64,000 bases of DNA from Clarkia xantiana subsp. parviflora (GCA_036873135.1 JAPTYO010000011.1:12743747-12807746), one strand, 5' to 3'. Counted from the first letter of the stretch, positions 45,750 through 57,597 are shown. Numbers and translations are program-made. Notes: generated by a model not told the origin, from the sequence alone.

Positions 45750-46175
45750 TAAGGGTTTTACCCTTTGTGGGTTTCAACGCACCACTCTTATTAATAGAGA
45801 GTGTTAGAGATTTATTTAGGGTTAATCACTTTCTCCATTTTAATTTTTAGTTGAGACCAAAGAAATCTCTCCTCCCTATATTGAAGTGGTTCGGCCGAAA
45901 CATCAAGAAGAGCAAGGAGGTGCCAAATTTCTTCAAGCAATTACCCCGGAGATCCATCCCAGCGACCGATTGAAAAGAGGTTTTGCTGTGGAGACCATTC
46001 CTCGTAGATTGCTCCTTCACAAGAGTTCCTACAGGACCCATCCAGTAGACCGTGAAATCCCCGTCACGTTCCTGGGACTACGGAAAACATTATAGGTATG
46101 TCCGCTGCGTAATTCGTTACATAGTATGTACCTTGTGGTTTTGTTTCCGTAGTGATTGTCCCCCAATTACAACCA

Positions 46176-47013
46176 TTGGTATCAGATCCTGTGTAGGGAT
46201 TTCGTGTTTTTGATAAAATTGGTGATCTTGAATTTTGGGTAAAACCGATAGTTGATGGTCAGGTTCTGCGTGTCCAACCGGGCCGGGTCGACCGACCCAG
46301 GTTTTCTCAATCGGTCCAACCCACTCGTGTCAGGTCGGACCAGGAACACTAATGTGTTGAACCAAATCGACCTGGTTTGTGTGAAAAACCGAACCTTATA
46401 GCCTACTGAAACGGACCAGACCAGTTGGACCGAAATTGACTAAACAAAACCGTTTTGGTCGGACCGACCCGTGTCAACTGAAAATAGGTGGTCAAATTCT
46501 AAAATCCAAAAGTTTTCAAACTCTAAAATTACCTACATAGTGCGAATTGGTTTGAAATTTTTAATTTATATTCAAACCTGATGCCTAGTTTCGATTGTGG
46601 GGATGGAACTCGGAAATACATGATTATGAGACTGGATCATTTTATGGGTTGAATTGAAATTGTAATATATGTTATATAAATACAGGATTAGAATTGTGTC
46701 TTGACGATGTCAAGCTAGCTGGATATTGCATGTTGGAGGCAGATCTATGTTTTCATTTAACGAGTTGCGCACTAGGATAGACATTTTGTGTTGAGTGATA
46801 TTGATTATTATCAATGCCTAGAAGTTTGCATGACTGATTGATAACATGAATTGCAAGTCAGCCCCAATTATTTAAATCGAAATTCAGTCGCCAAGTATGC
46901 ATGTTTGATGTTGTGTGATCACGCATGACGTGTATGCATGATTGTTCGAGGATGTAGCTGCATGTGATAATTTAGTAGTGAAGTAGAATTATATATGCTT
47001 GTTAAATTACACT
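46176..47013 (+). other. Copia-D primer site and 5' leader
   Basis: TGGTATCAGATCC (one mismatch to the usual TGGTATCAGAGCC) at 46177 is followed by a non-coding leader. The leader is related to the reverse complement of 26400-27390 and to 53000-53503. It is cut off at about 47013 by an oppositely oriented LTR. Confidence 0.75.
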
Positions 47014-47490
47014 GAGTAATCACTACGGATACTATAAACATGGTACATGCTAGTAATTGATATTACGCAGCGGAAGATTCGCACATACCTCAGAAGTAAT
47101 CCGTAGTCCCAAGATCCTGTAGCAGGGAGTTCACGGTCCTCCGGTTGGCACCCGTAGAGGTTCTTGTTAAGGAAGCCCTACGCGGTATACTCTCCACAGA
47201 AAAGCCTCTGATCGATTCTTGGCAGAGACGGATCTCCGGAGTGTTTGCTCGAAGGCAAATTGGCACACCCTTGATGAGGTAAGGTTTCTACCGAAACTAT
47301 GTGGTTATGAGGGGAGGGTTTTCTCTCAAATCATCACTAGAGAGGAATTATGATTAACCCCTTAACACCCCATATATATAGAAGGAGCAAAGTGGACAAA
47401 AGTCCACTTTGCTCCTACATAGTTCGGCCGACCCCATGTAGTATAAGGGAGGCCCAATTTTAGGCATCTCATGTCAATTGGGATATGGGT
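47014..47490 (-). repeat. Truncated copia LTR (Copia-E), minus orientation
   Basis: Shares attacgcagcggaag, gcacatacct, cccgtagaggttc and agccctacgcggt with the Copia-A LTR in the same orientation. It lacks the terminal part ending in gctaaca. Confidence 0.7.
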
Positions 47491-47493
47491 CTG

Positions 47494-47800
47494 TGTTGGC
47501 ATAAGGTGTACGGGTGCCGTAAATGGTAGCTCGTTAATATATGTATATGTTACCTAAGTAAATTGGGTAAATTTCACATTAGGGTAATTGGGCTTAACCC
47601 AATTCCCTAATGACATGAGAGGCCCAAATTTGGGCCTCCCTTATACATGGAGGTGACCGGCCGAATATTAGTACCACATAGAATGGAGTGGACTTTTGTC
47701 CACTCCATTCCTCCTATATATAGAGGTGTATTGGGAGTTTCACAATACAATTCATAACTCTCCTTAAGAGTAAATTAATCTACTTAAAAATTTCGGATTC
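47494..47800 (+). repeat. Truncated copia LTR (Copia-H), plus orientation, abutting Copia-E
   Basis: Starts tgttggcataaggtg, the usual LTR 5' end in plus orientation. It carries gggcctccctta, ggccgaat and agtggacttttgtccact, mirrored in Copia-E. The two fragments meet head to head and form an inverted repeat of roughly 200 bp per arm. Confidence 0.65.
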
Positions 47801-47887
47801 TTCATGGTGTTCATGAACATCAAAAAATTCGGTTTTTATGAACATCAAGAACATCAGTTTATCAAAATTTTAAGAACTCCTAACACT

Positions 47888-47900
47888 GGCTCTGATACCA
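47888..47900 (-). other. Primer binding site of Copia-F
   Basis: Minus-strand TGGTATCAGAGCC beside the LTR at 47902, as in Copia-A. About 90 bases of leader remain to its left. Confidence 0.8.
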
Positions 47901-47901
47901 C

Positions 47902-48463
47902 TGTTGGATTACGGGGACGTAATACTACGGAATGCTAAACGTGTACTAGCAAGAAATCTAATCTACGAAGCGGAATTAGTACACATACCTTTTAGCTTTC
48001 CTGCCCAAGAACGATGTGGAGGGAGTTATGATCCTCCGGTCGGAACCACGTGCAAGTTCTTCGTTAGAAGAAGTCCCACGCGATGTAGCTCCACAACAAG
48101 ACCTCTGATCGATTCTTCAACGGAGATGGAACCTCAGACCAGATGTGATGGTGCCGAAATTTAACTAAGGGAAACAAGTGTTCTCAATGGAGATCCTTGT
48201 TATTATGAATGTGTGAATAAACCCTTAGCAGACACCCTTATATATAGTATTGGTGGAGTTGCCAAAAGGCAACTCCAACCAATGTGGTATAGGGTGGCCG
48301 GCCAAATTGCATGTATAAGGGGGAGGCCCAATTTTGGGCCTCCCTTGTCAACTACTAATTGGATTTGGCCCAATTAGCCCAGATTGAAAATTACCTAATT
48401 AACTTAGGTAATTCCCTTAATTAACGGGCTCCTATTACGGCGCCACGTCACCGTATGCTAACA
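47902..48463 (-). repeat. Copia-F LTR, minus orientation
   Basis: 562 bp, starts tgttggattacgggg and ends ccgtatgctaaca. It has an attached primer site on its left, so it is a 5' LTR of a minus-strand element. Its right flank is the RT sequence of Copia-C. Confidence 0.8.
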
Positions 48464-51254
48464 ACTTAGACCCGGAGGTCTTATAATACACGCATGGATC
48501 CTCGTGAAGATTCACGAATCCGCTTCCTACGATTTCCTCGTGGAATCTGCGGTACCATTGCCGAGACGACTGTTTAAGACCGTAGATGGACCTTTGGAGT
48601 TACAAACTTTACGTTCGTTACCAGGAGTAATGAAACCCTCCGGTTGCTCCATGTAGATCTCTTCCTCCAGGTTTCTGTTGAGGAATGCGTTTGAGAACCA
48701 ACTTTGCTCCTATGGCCTTGCGGCCAGCAGGTAAATCAACCAAACACCATACCGAATTGGCTTTCATTGATGAGATCTCTTTCTCCATTTCATTCCTCCA
48801 ATCCTTTGCTTGAGGTCCTTCCAACACTTGTTGAACCGTTACTGGTTCGTCAATAGATGTTAGAGTGAGGATTTCTCCTCACTCGATGGGATACTTCCTA
48901 GGAGAAGTTCTATGCCTTTGACTACGTCTAGGCTCGTTGATCCCATCTTGACTCTGAACGGTACTCCCACTCGGAACAATGCTTCTTATCGGAGCATCAC
49001 TCCCACTGGGAATAAGGGCAGTGCTTGAACCTTCACCTACAACCTTCCTTGGACGACCTCTTGGTCTAGGGATCCTATCTCCGAGATGAATTCCCTGATC
49101 ACTAGGACCTGGAACAAAGTTATTCGGATGACTCCCACTGGAAACAATGAGTAGTATTGGTGGTTGTGGTATCGGTCCAGCTACATGATTATCAGGTTCA
49201 ACTTGATTCGTCCCTGCAGCAACAGTGACTTGTGTGGTAGGGTTTGGACCTCCCACTGGATTTAGGGTTAACAGGTCTTTGGTCCATGATGTTTGGCGAC
49301 TTTTGGGTTTTGGTCCATGATGTTTTTTTTTGCTTAGTTTTGGTTTCATATGTTTGCATACTTTTCTAGTTTTGGTCTTTCTATTACATTCCGTCCATGT
49401 ATTCCGTTAAGTAACATGTGCAAGTCACGTGATCCACCCTAAACTTTGAATTTTGTTCGATTTTTAGTCCATCTAATACTTCCTCAACTCTTTTTGTGTT
49501 CAATTTAGACCCAAATTTTTAAAATTAACCTCAAATTGGACAACTAGGTCCAATTGACCTAGCCCTGGGCTAGCCCAGGGCTATGTCCGACCACGGTTGG
49601 AGTCGCCGGACCCAGGCGACCCCAATTGGGATTGACCTAGCCCTAGGCTAGCCCAGGACTGGTTCAATTGGGGGCGAGTTGACACTAAAACTAGAAAAAT
49701 ATGCAAACATGCGAGACCAAAACTAGGCAAAAAAAACATTATGGACCATGACCCAAAAGTCGTCAAACATCATGGACCAAAAGACATGTTAACCCCTGGA
49801 TTTACTATGAAAATGTTTCCATTATCATTAACCATGTCATTCACTTGAGCTGCTGGTTCAAATATCCCACTCGAAGTAAGTGAAACCTGATTATCAATGT
49901 TGTCCTGCTCCAGTTCAATCAATAATTCTTCTGTTTTAATCTCTCCAAGCGTCGAGAATTCATCCTCAAGGAAAGTTACATCCTTGGATTCATGTTTGAC
50001 CACACCACCATTTTCTTGAGATGACACGAATACGTAACCCTTAGAGTTCTCTGAATAAATTATAAAGATACTCTTAAATTCTCTGGGTCCCTACTTGCCG
50101 AAACGGCTGTCAGTTGTACGTGTAAAGGCTGCGCAACCCCAAGGCCGCAGTTTGGTGAGATCTATTTCTCTTCCATGCCACAACTCATATGGCGTTGTGT
50201 CTACAGCTTTGATTGGGACAAGGTTTACTACTTGAGTGGCAGTTAATAACGCATCGCTCCAATAGAAGATTGGTAACTGTGCCTGCGACATCATGGTTCT
50301 TACCATGTCTAGGAGTGTTCAGTTACGACGTTCAGCCACACCATTCAGCTGTGGTGTGTTGGGGATTGTCGTTTGACGGGCTATCCCCCTTTCTTTGCAA
50401 AAATTATCAAACTCATTAGAGAGATATTCTCCACCTCTATCAGTGCGTAGGGTTTTCACCTTTCGCTCATGTTGATTCTCTACGAGGTTTAGAAAGTTTC
50501 TAAAGTAATCTATTGCCTCGGATTTATGAGTAATCAAATGAGTAATCCCATAACGGGTAAAGTCGTCAATGAAATTTACGAAGTATCGTTTTCCATTCCT
50601 AGCGGTTACATTCACTGGTCCACAGACGTCGGAGTGAATCAGCTGCAATGGATATTCGGCTCGTCGAGCTTCTCCGAACGGTGCGGGTGGACTTTCCTGC
50701 TAGACAATCATGGCAAGTGAGTTAAATCACGTTGCTGGTACCAGGCAAAAGCTCTCTTTGTGCTAATGAATGGACCCTGGGATAGCTTATATGTCCCAGC
50801 CTCGCATTCCATCCGGCCGCGTCAGTCTCTGATTCCCTGGAGGATAATGCATACATTCTATTCGAATCCACACATCCATTTAAATCCATGATACAGAGAC
50901 CATAAGAGGAATAAGCATGCCCAAAGAAGACATTTATTTATGCGAACAAAGTTCTTCTCAAATGATAAAATGTAATTATTAATCATAAGAGCAAAAACAG
51001 AAACAACATTTCTACGGATTCTAGGAGCATAAAGGACATTTTCAAGTAGTATGGTCCTTCCATTGTTCATAGACAACTTGCAGTTCCCTACTCCTATGAC
51101 TTCAACTTGTGAGTTGTCGCCAATGTATATCCTCTTATAATCCTTTGACAATCGTCTAAACTTAACGAACAATCCTTTGTCATTGGCTATGTGGTCCGTC
51201 GCACCTGAGTGAAGAATCCAAGAAGGATTTGAGTCAGTTAACATGACAATTGAG
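48464..51254 (-). pseudogene. Copia-C: protease-integrase-RT remnants, minus strand
   Basis: Reading leftwards from 51254: protease and pre-integrase (SWILHSGATDHIAND, IYIGDNSQVEVIGVG), then integrase core (LIHSDVCGPVNV, FVNFIDDFTRY with first Asp region, LRTDRGGEYLS with second Asp, LNGVAERRN with Glu). Next come the integrase C-terminus (PYELWHGREIDLTKLRPWGC) and a linker interrupted by a foldback element (49265-49795). RT starts at 48830 (EGPQAKDWRNEMEKEISSMKAN, AIGAKLVLK). RT is missing about 180 bp relative to Copia-A before NLEEEIYM and ends abruptly at the Copia-F LTR. Same family as Copia-A, and it preserves the protease-integrase part that Copia-A lost. Confidence 0.88.
49265..49795. 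mobile_element. Mutator-type foldback element, copy D, inside Copia-C
   Basis: Starts gggttaacaggtctttggtc and ends aagacatgttaaccc, with a perfect 9-bp duplication ctggattta (49256-49264 and 49796-49804). The empty-site order is visible at 24036-24056 in Copia-A, where ccactggatttattatg is continuous. The right arm is shorter than the left: the segment with gtgcaagtcacgtgatcc is missing. No coding. Confidence 0.95.
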
Positions 51255-52065
51255 GAAACAATTGGAGTTGCAGAGAGAAAGAACAGAACAGTCATAAACA
51301 TGGTGAGGCGCATAATGAAGGCTAGGAATATTCCTAAGTCCTTTTGGGCAGAAGCAGTGGTGTAGAGCTTCTTCTTACTGAAAAGGTGCCCAACCAGTGC
51401 AGTAGAGAAGGTGACACCCCAAGAAGCTTGGTCAGGTAAAAAACCCTCAGTTGAGAGCTTTAGGGTATTTGGATGCATAACATATGCATTAGTACCTGGG
51501 CAAAATAAGAAGCTGGATGATCGAAGTCAGAAATGTATCTTTTTGGGCATAAGTGAGGAGTCCAAGGCTTACAAGCTCTGTGATCCTCTAGGGAAGAGGG
51601 TCTTTATCAGTAGAAATGTGATTTTCAATGAGGCAGCATCGTGGAACTGGGGCTCATCAAGGTCAGACTGGAAGTTAATAGTGGCAAATTTTGAAGAAGA
51701 TATACCAGTAAATGGTGAGTTAAATGCTCAGACTGGAATCAAGACCAAGGTGAAACCGATGAACAAGGAGATCAGTCCTCAGTTCACTCAACAAGTTCAG
51801 ATAGTATGCAGGATGCTGGGGATATACTTGAAGTAGTTGAGTATCAAGGAAGGTTACCCGAGTGCAACAGACAAGTGCAAACTCAACTCAACTCAGGAGA
51901 GCTTGTCACTGAGAAAGGGGAGTCAATATACCAATTTGGTTAAAGGATTATGAGGTAAATGCACCTGAGATTCATAGGTCAGAGTTCATAACATATTACT
52001 GCTTGTTCTCTGATTTTGATCCCTTATATTTTCACTCTGCAAATGAAAGTGAAAAATGGAGAATA
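51255..52065 (+). pseudogene. Copia fragment on the opposite strand (integrase C-terminus and linker)
   Basis: Plus-strand coding GVAERKNRTVINMVRRIM, IPKSFWAEAVV, PQEAWSGKKPSVESFRVFGC, DDRSQKCIFLGISEESKAYKL and NVIFNEAASWNW is the integrase C-terminal part of a copia polyprotein. It belongs to a different lineage from Copia-C. The linker that follows ends just at the beginning of RT (EKWRIA). Two stops interrupt it. It begins and ends abruptly without LTRs. Confidence 0.82.
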
Positions 52066-52697
52066 GCTTGAATTGATCATGAAAAATTCGGTTTTGATCT
52101 AGAAAAACATGTATTTGAAAATTTTAAGCTTTTAAAGATCAAACACATGAAATCTTCTTAAAAATTTCGAATTCTTCATGGTGTTCATGAACATCAAATC
52201 CATTCAAGAACACCATGAGTTTTATCAAGAACATGTTTTGGATTCATGATCAAGTTAGAGTTTGATCTTAAAATTTGAGAACTTTTCCAATTTTCTTGTT
52301 AGTGCCGAAAATTCCTACTGGTGTTTTAGGTAAAATTTTTAATTTTCTTGGCCACCAAGCAATTAAAAATTCGGCACAATCTATAGTAGATATATGTTGC
52401 CATTTTTAAATTTTATTAATAAGTAACTATATCTAGAAGTTGGAAATAATGATAGGTTCTAATATAATATTGTAAAATAAAAGATATTAACTATCAATAT
52501 ATATGGATTAAAATAGGGTTAATATATATATTGATAGATTTAGTTACTATTAAACAATTAAGAAGATATATTGTCTAAATATTTTAATCCCTAAAAGTTA
52601 TATTCGACAATATTTATATATATATAATTCGGTTGAAAATATATTAATATATATATTTATATTGTTGATTGATTTATATCTTAAAGATAGAATCTTG

Positions 52698-52741
<44 letters not shown>

Positions 52742-53503
52742 TACCGAATATATATATATATATAATTCGGCCATAATTCTATATACTAATATATATTTAT
52801 ATTGTTGGTTGATTTACATCTCAAAGATAGAATCTTGACAATATTTATATAAATATATATACATACGCCGAATTTATATATATATATAAGCATTATTGGA
52901 AATTATTTTATATAACTAATAATTCTTGATGGTTAAGTTAACTTTTATGGTGGATTTTAAAACCCTACTTAGCCTATAGAATTATTTCGGCCGAACTCTA
53001 GGGTTCATGGGCCGGTCCAATTGCTAAACCGAATCGGGATAAACCTATTCGGGTTTTCATAATCGGGTCGGGTCGGACCATAGTAACTAAGTTGAACCTA
53101 ACCTAACCGGTTTTGAGTGATAAACCGAACCACTATCTTATTTTATTGAACCGTTTCGGACCAAACCAGAATTTTTAAAAACAGACCGAGTTGAACCGGA
53201 TTTTAAAATTTGGACCGAACCTCTTTAAAATTTTTCGGAAATTTTAAATTGTTCAATAAAATAGGATGTCAAATTTTAAATCCAAAATGTTTTCGAACTT
53301 TAAAATTAGCCTAAACAGTGCTCTTAGGTTTGTGTTTTAATACACGGTTTCAATCAAAACCCTAAAGCCTGGTTTCGATTATGCGGATGGATCTCGGACT
53401 TTCATGTTTTTGGGACTGGATTAAATTAGTGGGCTGATTTGCAATTGTTTACTTTCTGCATCATATATTTTGATATAATTAGAACTGTCATCTTGACTTA
53501 GTC
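52066..53503 (+). other. Copia leader (Copia-G), left part
   Basis: Non-coding and AT-rich. It resembles the reverse complement of 38320-38961 (ttcatggtgttcatgaacatc, gattttaaaaccctactta) and then of 26106-27390. It has no primer site or LTR at its left end, where it joins the previous fragment. Tat-3 is inserted at its right end. Confidence 0.7.
52701..52739. repeat. (AT)n microsatellite
   Basis: About 19 AT dinucleotides in a row within the Copia-G leader. Shorter (AT)n tracts lie at 52630, 52750 and 52880. Confidence 0.95.
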
Positions 53504-54513
53504 TGTTAGGTTATAAAGTCTAGGTCAACGGGTCGTCAATCTAGAATTTATCTCCCACTAATGAAATGTCGGGTTCAGTGTTCCTAGGACTAGTCGTTCT
53601 GATCCACGCCCTTTTGCTCCCTTGGGGTAGTCGTTCTGATATATGTCCTTCTCTTCTCTCCTTCTGATCTCCTTTCCTTCTCTCCTTCTGACCTCCTTTC
53701 CTTCTCTCCTTCTGACCTCCTGAGGCTTGTACTTCTTACCCCTGGGGCTTGTCCTACTGCTCTATGCTCTTCTGCTTCCTTGGCTCTCTTCTCCTTGCCA
53801 CCCTGCAAGAGGGGCAATACCAGGCACAGAGGGGGGGGTGGTGCCTGATGAACCCTCTCCGATGCCTAAGTCAGTACGGTTTTAGAGAGATAAAGCTAGA
53901 GAGATGTCAGAGCAAAATTGTGCAACTTGCCAAGATTCCCCAAATGAATTGTGAAGGTGGGGTATTTAAAGGCAACGGTGTCATTAAGGTGGCTTAATGA
54001 CATCGTTAACCTTTAAACACAGTTAATTAACCTTTAAACGCATGATTAAGACCTTAGGATACGGAGAAGGTAAGCGGAGTGAGCCGAGTGTGGGAGTCCA
54101 AAAAATGGTACCGGGGCCCTTGGGGGGAAGAGAAATCCGACCCCCAAGGGTAGGGGTTGGGTGAGGGCACCCAACCCCTCCTAGGGAGGATGGGGTTGAC
54201 CAACCCCATCCCTCCTAGGAGAGATCGGGTTGGCCGACCCGATCTCTCCTAGGAGAGATCGGGTTGGTCCACCCGATCTCCCCTAGGGGAGATCGGGTTG
54301 GCTGACCCGATCTCCCCTAGGGGAGGTCGGGTGTGGCCACCCAACCTCACCTAGGTGAGTTTGCCTTGGCCGGACGAGCGCTTCGGCCTCGTCCGAGCCG
54401 TTGATGTTCTCGCGAAGTGTTCGGGTTGAATTTTCGATTTACAAACGTTAATGGGATGATAAAAATACAACGGTTCGGAAGTCAACGGGTTCAAATTGGG
54501 CGTATATCCATCA
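53504..54513 (-). repeat. Tat-3 3' LTR
   Basis: 1010 bp, starts tgttaggttataaagtc and ends cgtatatccatca. It contains repeated ccttctctccttctgacctc words at 53650-53720 and six hairpin units at 54148-54354. Confidence 0.93.
54148..54354. repeat. Hairpin-unit array in Tat-3 3' LTR, six units
   Basis: Units about 34 bp long, delimited by cctagg. Each is a near-palindrome such as gagatcgggttgg-tc-cacccgatctc. Unit stems differ between units but pair within each unit, so base pairing is conserved better than sequence. Confidence 0.92.
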
Positions 54514-55979
54514 CATGCCCCCGAGTCAACCAATGGCTTAACCCTTGATTGACTCTATTTCAGGATGGTATGATACGCGCAATTTGAAACCGGGGTTTTA
54601 CCTTTCGTCTGAAAGCTTACTTACCCATGGATGCGTGCCTCTGACTCTGCCCCCTGTCTTATAAGATAGAGGAAGCGTAAACGTCAGAGCAGTACGGACA
54701 CGTGCCTAAGCACGCGTCCGTCTGAAGTGGGAATAATAAATCTTTCCTGCTACGGACGTATATTTCGAAAAATACATGCTCGCGTAGGGATGCAATACGA
54801 ATGCAACTAAGTGACTTATGCTTCAATTTCATGCCGTGATTTGCCTAAGTGGAGAAAAATTTCAATTTTGGTCCGAAAATTTTCTAAGTATGGGATACTA
54901 GAAAATATGCCTATAGGATGTTAACTAGGAGTGAACATGGACACATCATGAACATGAGGATGTGTACTAGCATACATGCAAGTAGGAACATAAGGATGGG
55001 AGTGAGTGGAGACATGCTGCGATTGTAGTCATGAATGTATGCATGAATATATGGCGGCCATGTGCATGGACGTCTAAATGTTTGAACACATGGGAGTGTG
55101 TATGTGGGCATGCATATGAGTGCAAGCATGAACATGTATGTATGTATGGATGGGTTGTGAGTGTGAGCATGAGTGATGACATTGATGTACCTGTAGATGT
55201 TAATCATGAATATGAGCATAAGTGCAAAGGTGAGAGCATAGACCTCTCCTTTACTTGAGGGTGGGAACTCTGCCACTCAATGGGACACAACGTTCCGCCT
55301 CCCTCGTACTAGCGTGAGCATTGTCCATTAATCTTGACTTCAGCATGTGTAACATTTTTCCTTCATTCGTTGGAGCGTGTGTATAGCTCTTGACCTTTAC
55401 CCTGCAATCTGTTCCCCATAAAAGTGAGGGTGGAGAAGCTTACAAGCTTTCTTCTTACCGCCGCAAGCGAAGGGGTCTATTGACATGTGTTAAGGGTTGA
55501 CCCTTCCTTCGGATGTGCTGGAGCGTTGCTCCATTTGGGGAAACTAAAAGTTCGCCCTCTTCCCTTGGTGTTAAGGTTGCCCCCGTAGTAGGCGTATCTC
55601 GCCCCTCCATGAGTAAGGGTCGATCTTTGCGTTGGTTGCTCGTATAGATGACTCACTTTTGGGAAGCTTTCTTCTTCAGACAGGGAGACCTTGAAGATCG
55701 TTTTCCAAGGTGGTCAGACCAAATCTGACCGTCCTGTGTCTTGGGTGTCCGAGGCGGACTTGTGTGAGGCAGGGACTCGTATGACCCTTTGTAGGTTGAT
55801 TTCATGGAGAAACATACAAGGTGTAGGCAGAGCGTTCCGAACGTACCGTTGAATCAGATGAGAGGGAAGAACCCTCTAGTTCTGCTTATCAGGCCAATAA
55901 ATTTTCTAAGTCAGGGGTGGCTGCTAATGCTTCCAGTATGGTCTTTTTCCCTTCTTTTTTCTTTGTGGTATACTTATGA
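54514..55979. other. Tat-3 interior, 3' LTR-proximal
   Basis: On the minus strand a polypurine-like ctcgggggcatg abuts the LTR (54514-54525). The rest is non-coding. 54930-55230 is a catg/atgtatg-rich low-complexity tract. The plus-strand pyrimidine-rich sequence at 55900-55979 could precede an exon of the antisense gene. Confidence 0.5.
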
Positions 55980-56522
55980 TTGTTCTCATGCTGCTTCCTT
56001 CTTGTTGTTAGAGCGTTCTTCCCTGGTTACCGAATGGTTCTTGTGGTGGGTGAGAGTTCAAGTCAATCTAAATCCAAGGCGTGGAAACCTGACTCTGAGG
56101 TCGGGCCCTCGGCTGTCAAGGAGAAGGAAACCGCGAGAGGCTCTCCTTCAAGTGCCCCCTTGCTGACTCCCTCCCATGATAAGGAGGTAGTGGTTGAAGA
56201 GGCACCCTCTTTGCTTGACAAAAGGAAACAACCTGTTGCTGGCGATGGGGTGATCATAGGTCTTGATGTCTCTTCTCTATCCCCTGCCCCCCAGCCGAGG
56301 GGCCGAGTCTCAAGTTTATTTCATCTTCATGCAGATTTGACGACTTTTGAAGGTGTTTTTGTCTTTCCTATGGGTTGTGTTATTAACCCCTGCGTTGAAG
56401 ATTTTTCTTTTGGTGATGGGTGTGATCATCACCTTTCATTGAGGTTCCTTTCCCTTGCCATGGCTCTGATTAAGATAGCGAATTCTTGCTTTGGAGTTTG
56501 GTGGGGACTGCTCTTGAGCTAG
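55980..56522 (+). pseudogene. Possible remnant of the Tat-3 antisense gene
   Basis: A plus-strand open segment starts after a T-rich stretch ending ttgttgttag (acceptor-like, about 56010). It encodes a Ser/Lys/Glu-rich linker (ESSSQSKSKAWKPDSEVG, KEKETARGSPSSAPL, LDKRKQPVAGDGVII). Composition, strand and position match the linker exon of the Tat-1 antisense gene, but I see no residue-by-residue match. A later part (FVFPMGCVINPCVEDFSFGDG) has no recognised relative. Confidence 0.35.
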
Positions 56523-57597
56523 CCTCTACTAGTATCGTAGTTGTGATCGTTGTGGGGATCGTTTTGTTATATGCCCTCAATAGTGCTTGTCGTGATTCTT
56601 TGCTTTATGGTTGATTTCGTGAGATATGGAGGTTGTTTTCATAAAGAGGACGTCTCCTTCCTAGTATCACCCAGTGGGTTGAAATATAAGTGCCTACCTT
56701 TGATGAGCGTACGAAGGGTGTTGTTTTTCCCTTTTTCTTGAACCTCCTCCTAGGGCTAGGCGTAGCCTTTTGATGTTCGTGGTCGGGATGGTGTCTTTAC
56801 AATTCATGTCTTTGACAGATGTTTTATGATGTGCTGCCATGATAATCACTTCGGGGTATGTGGACGTGATAGCCACTTCGTGATGTGTCGGAGTGATAGC
56901 CCTTCTGTAGTGTGTGGACATGATAGCCATTTCAGGGTATGTGGACATGATAGCCACTTCAAGGTATGTGGACATGATAGCCACATCACGATGTATGGAG
57001 TTGTGCTTTAGTATTCCTTTCTCATTGGAGAGCCTTCATTGCTATAGTTGCCTTTTGTGTAGGCTATGTTTGTTGGGTTAGGTCCCGATGTCTCGTCTTG
57101 TCGGATGTTGTATCCTTTATGCTCTTTAGATGTCTCCTTCATGAGTTGTGCTTGACGATGTTCAAGTCTGATACGAGCATAGGTCACGCGAGGGCGACAT
57201 GCATGACAATAACATTTGTCGGAGGTTGATTTGTGTGACTTGTAAGGCAATTCTCTTCTTGATGGGTCGAGCTTATTTTGAGAATTGAACTTCGGATTTC
57301 ATGTCTTTGCTATCCTTCTTGGTGGTGTTGGGTTCCTTTGAGATATTTCTCTTGACTTGTGATATGGATGGTAGGATAACTCGTTACTTTTCACGATAAC
57401 CTCTTGTGCTTATGTATATGCTTTCCTTTCTTTATCTTTCTTTTGTGCTTTCCTTCACATCATACCTGCTATCTCATCAAGAAAAAACATTATGTGTTCT
57501 TTATACAACTTTATTTTGCAATTATTTTCTCATGGAATCCTTCTCAGTATGGTGCGATGATCTCTTCTGATACCCTTTAAATGGTATACGTGGTACT
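56523..57597. other. Tat-3 interior with a 27-bp tandem array
   Basis: Non-coding apart from chance frames. 56825-57000 holds about seven 27-bp units (tatgtggacatgatagccac with variants). These create repeated open frames on both strands and are not genes. Confidence 0.65.

Larger units (their letters stand above)
44806..46175 (+). repeat. Copia LTR (Copia-D, 5' LTR) split by a PIF/Harbinger element
   Basis: Starts tgttgtcatttggtgaatgg and ends attacaacca, followed by a primer site TGGTATCAGATCC at 46177. Without the 772-bp inserted element it is about 595 bp, the length of the Copia-A LTRs. It shares words with their reverse complement (gggccgccgtaat, ttaggtt-type, gcctccc, ggccgaa). The internal region continues to the right. 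Confidence 0.8.

Noticed and set aside
53590..53997. Open frames in the Tat-3 LTR (also at 62750-63141)
   Set aside because: Identical in both LTRs, formed by ccttctctccttctgacctc repeats; not a gene.
54911..55276. His/Thr-rich frame on the minus strand (and mirrored frame on plus)
   Set aside because: Low-complexity catg/atgtatg repeat in the Tat-3 interior; no recognisable domain.
57008..57250. Minus-strand frame with CYCHACRP as a possible integrase zinc finger
   Set aside because: The His pair and following core motifs are missing; too short to support.
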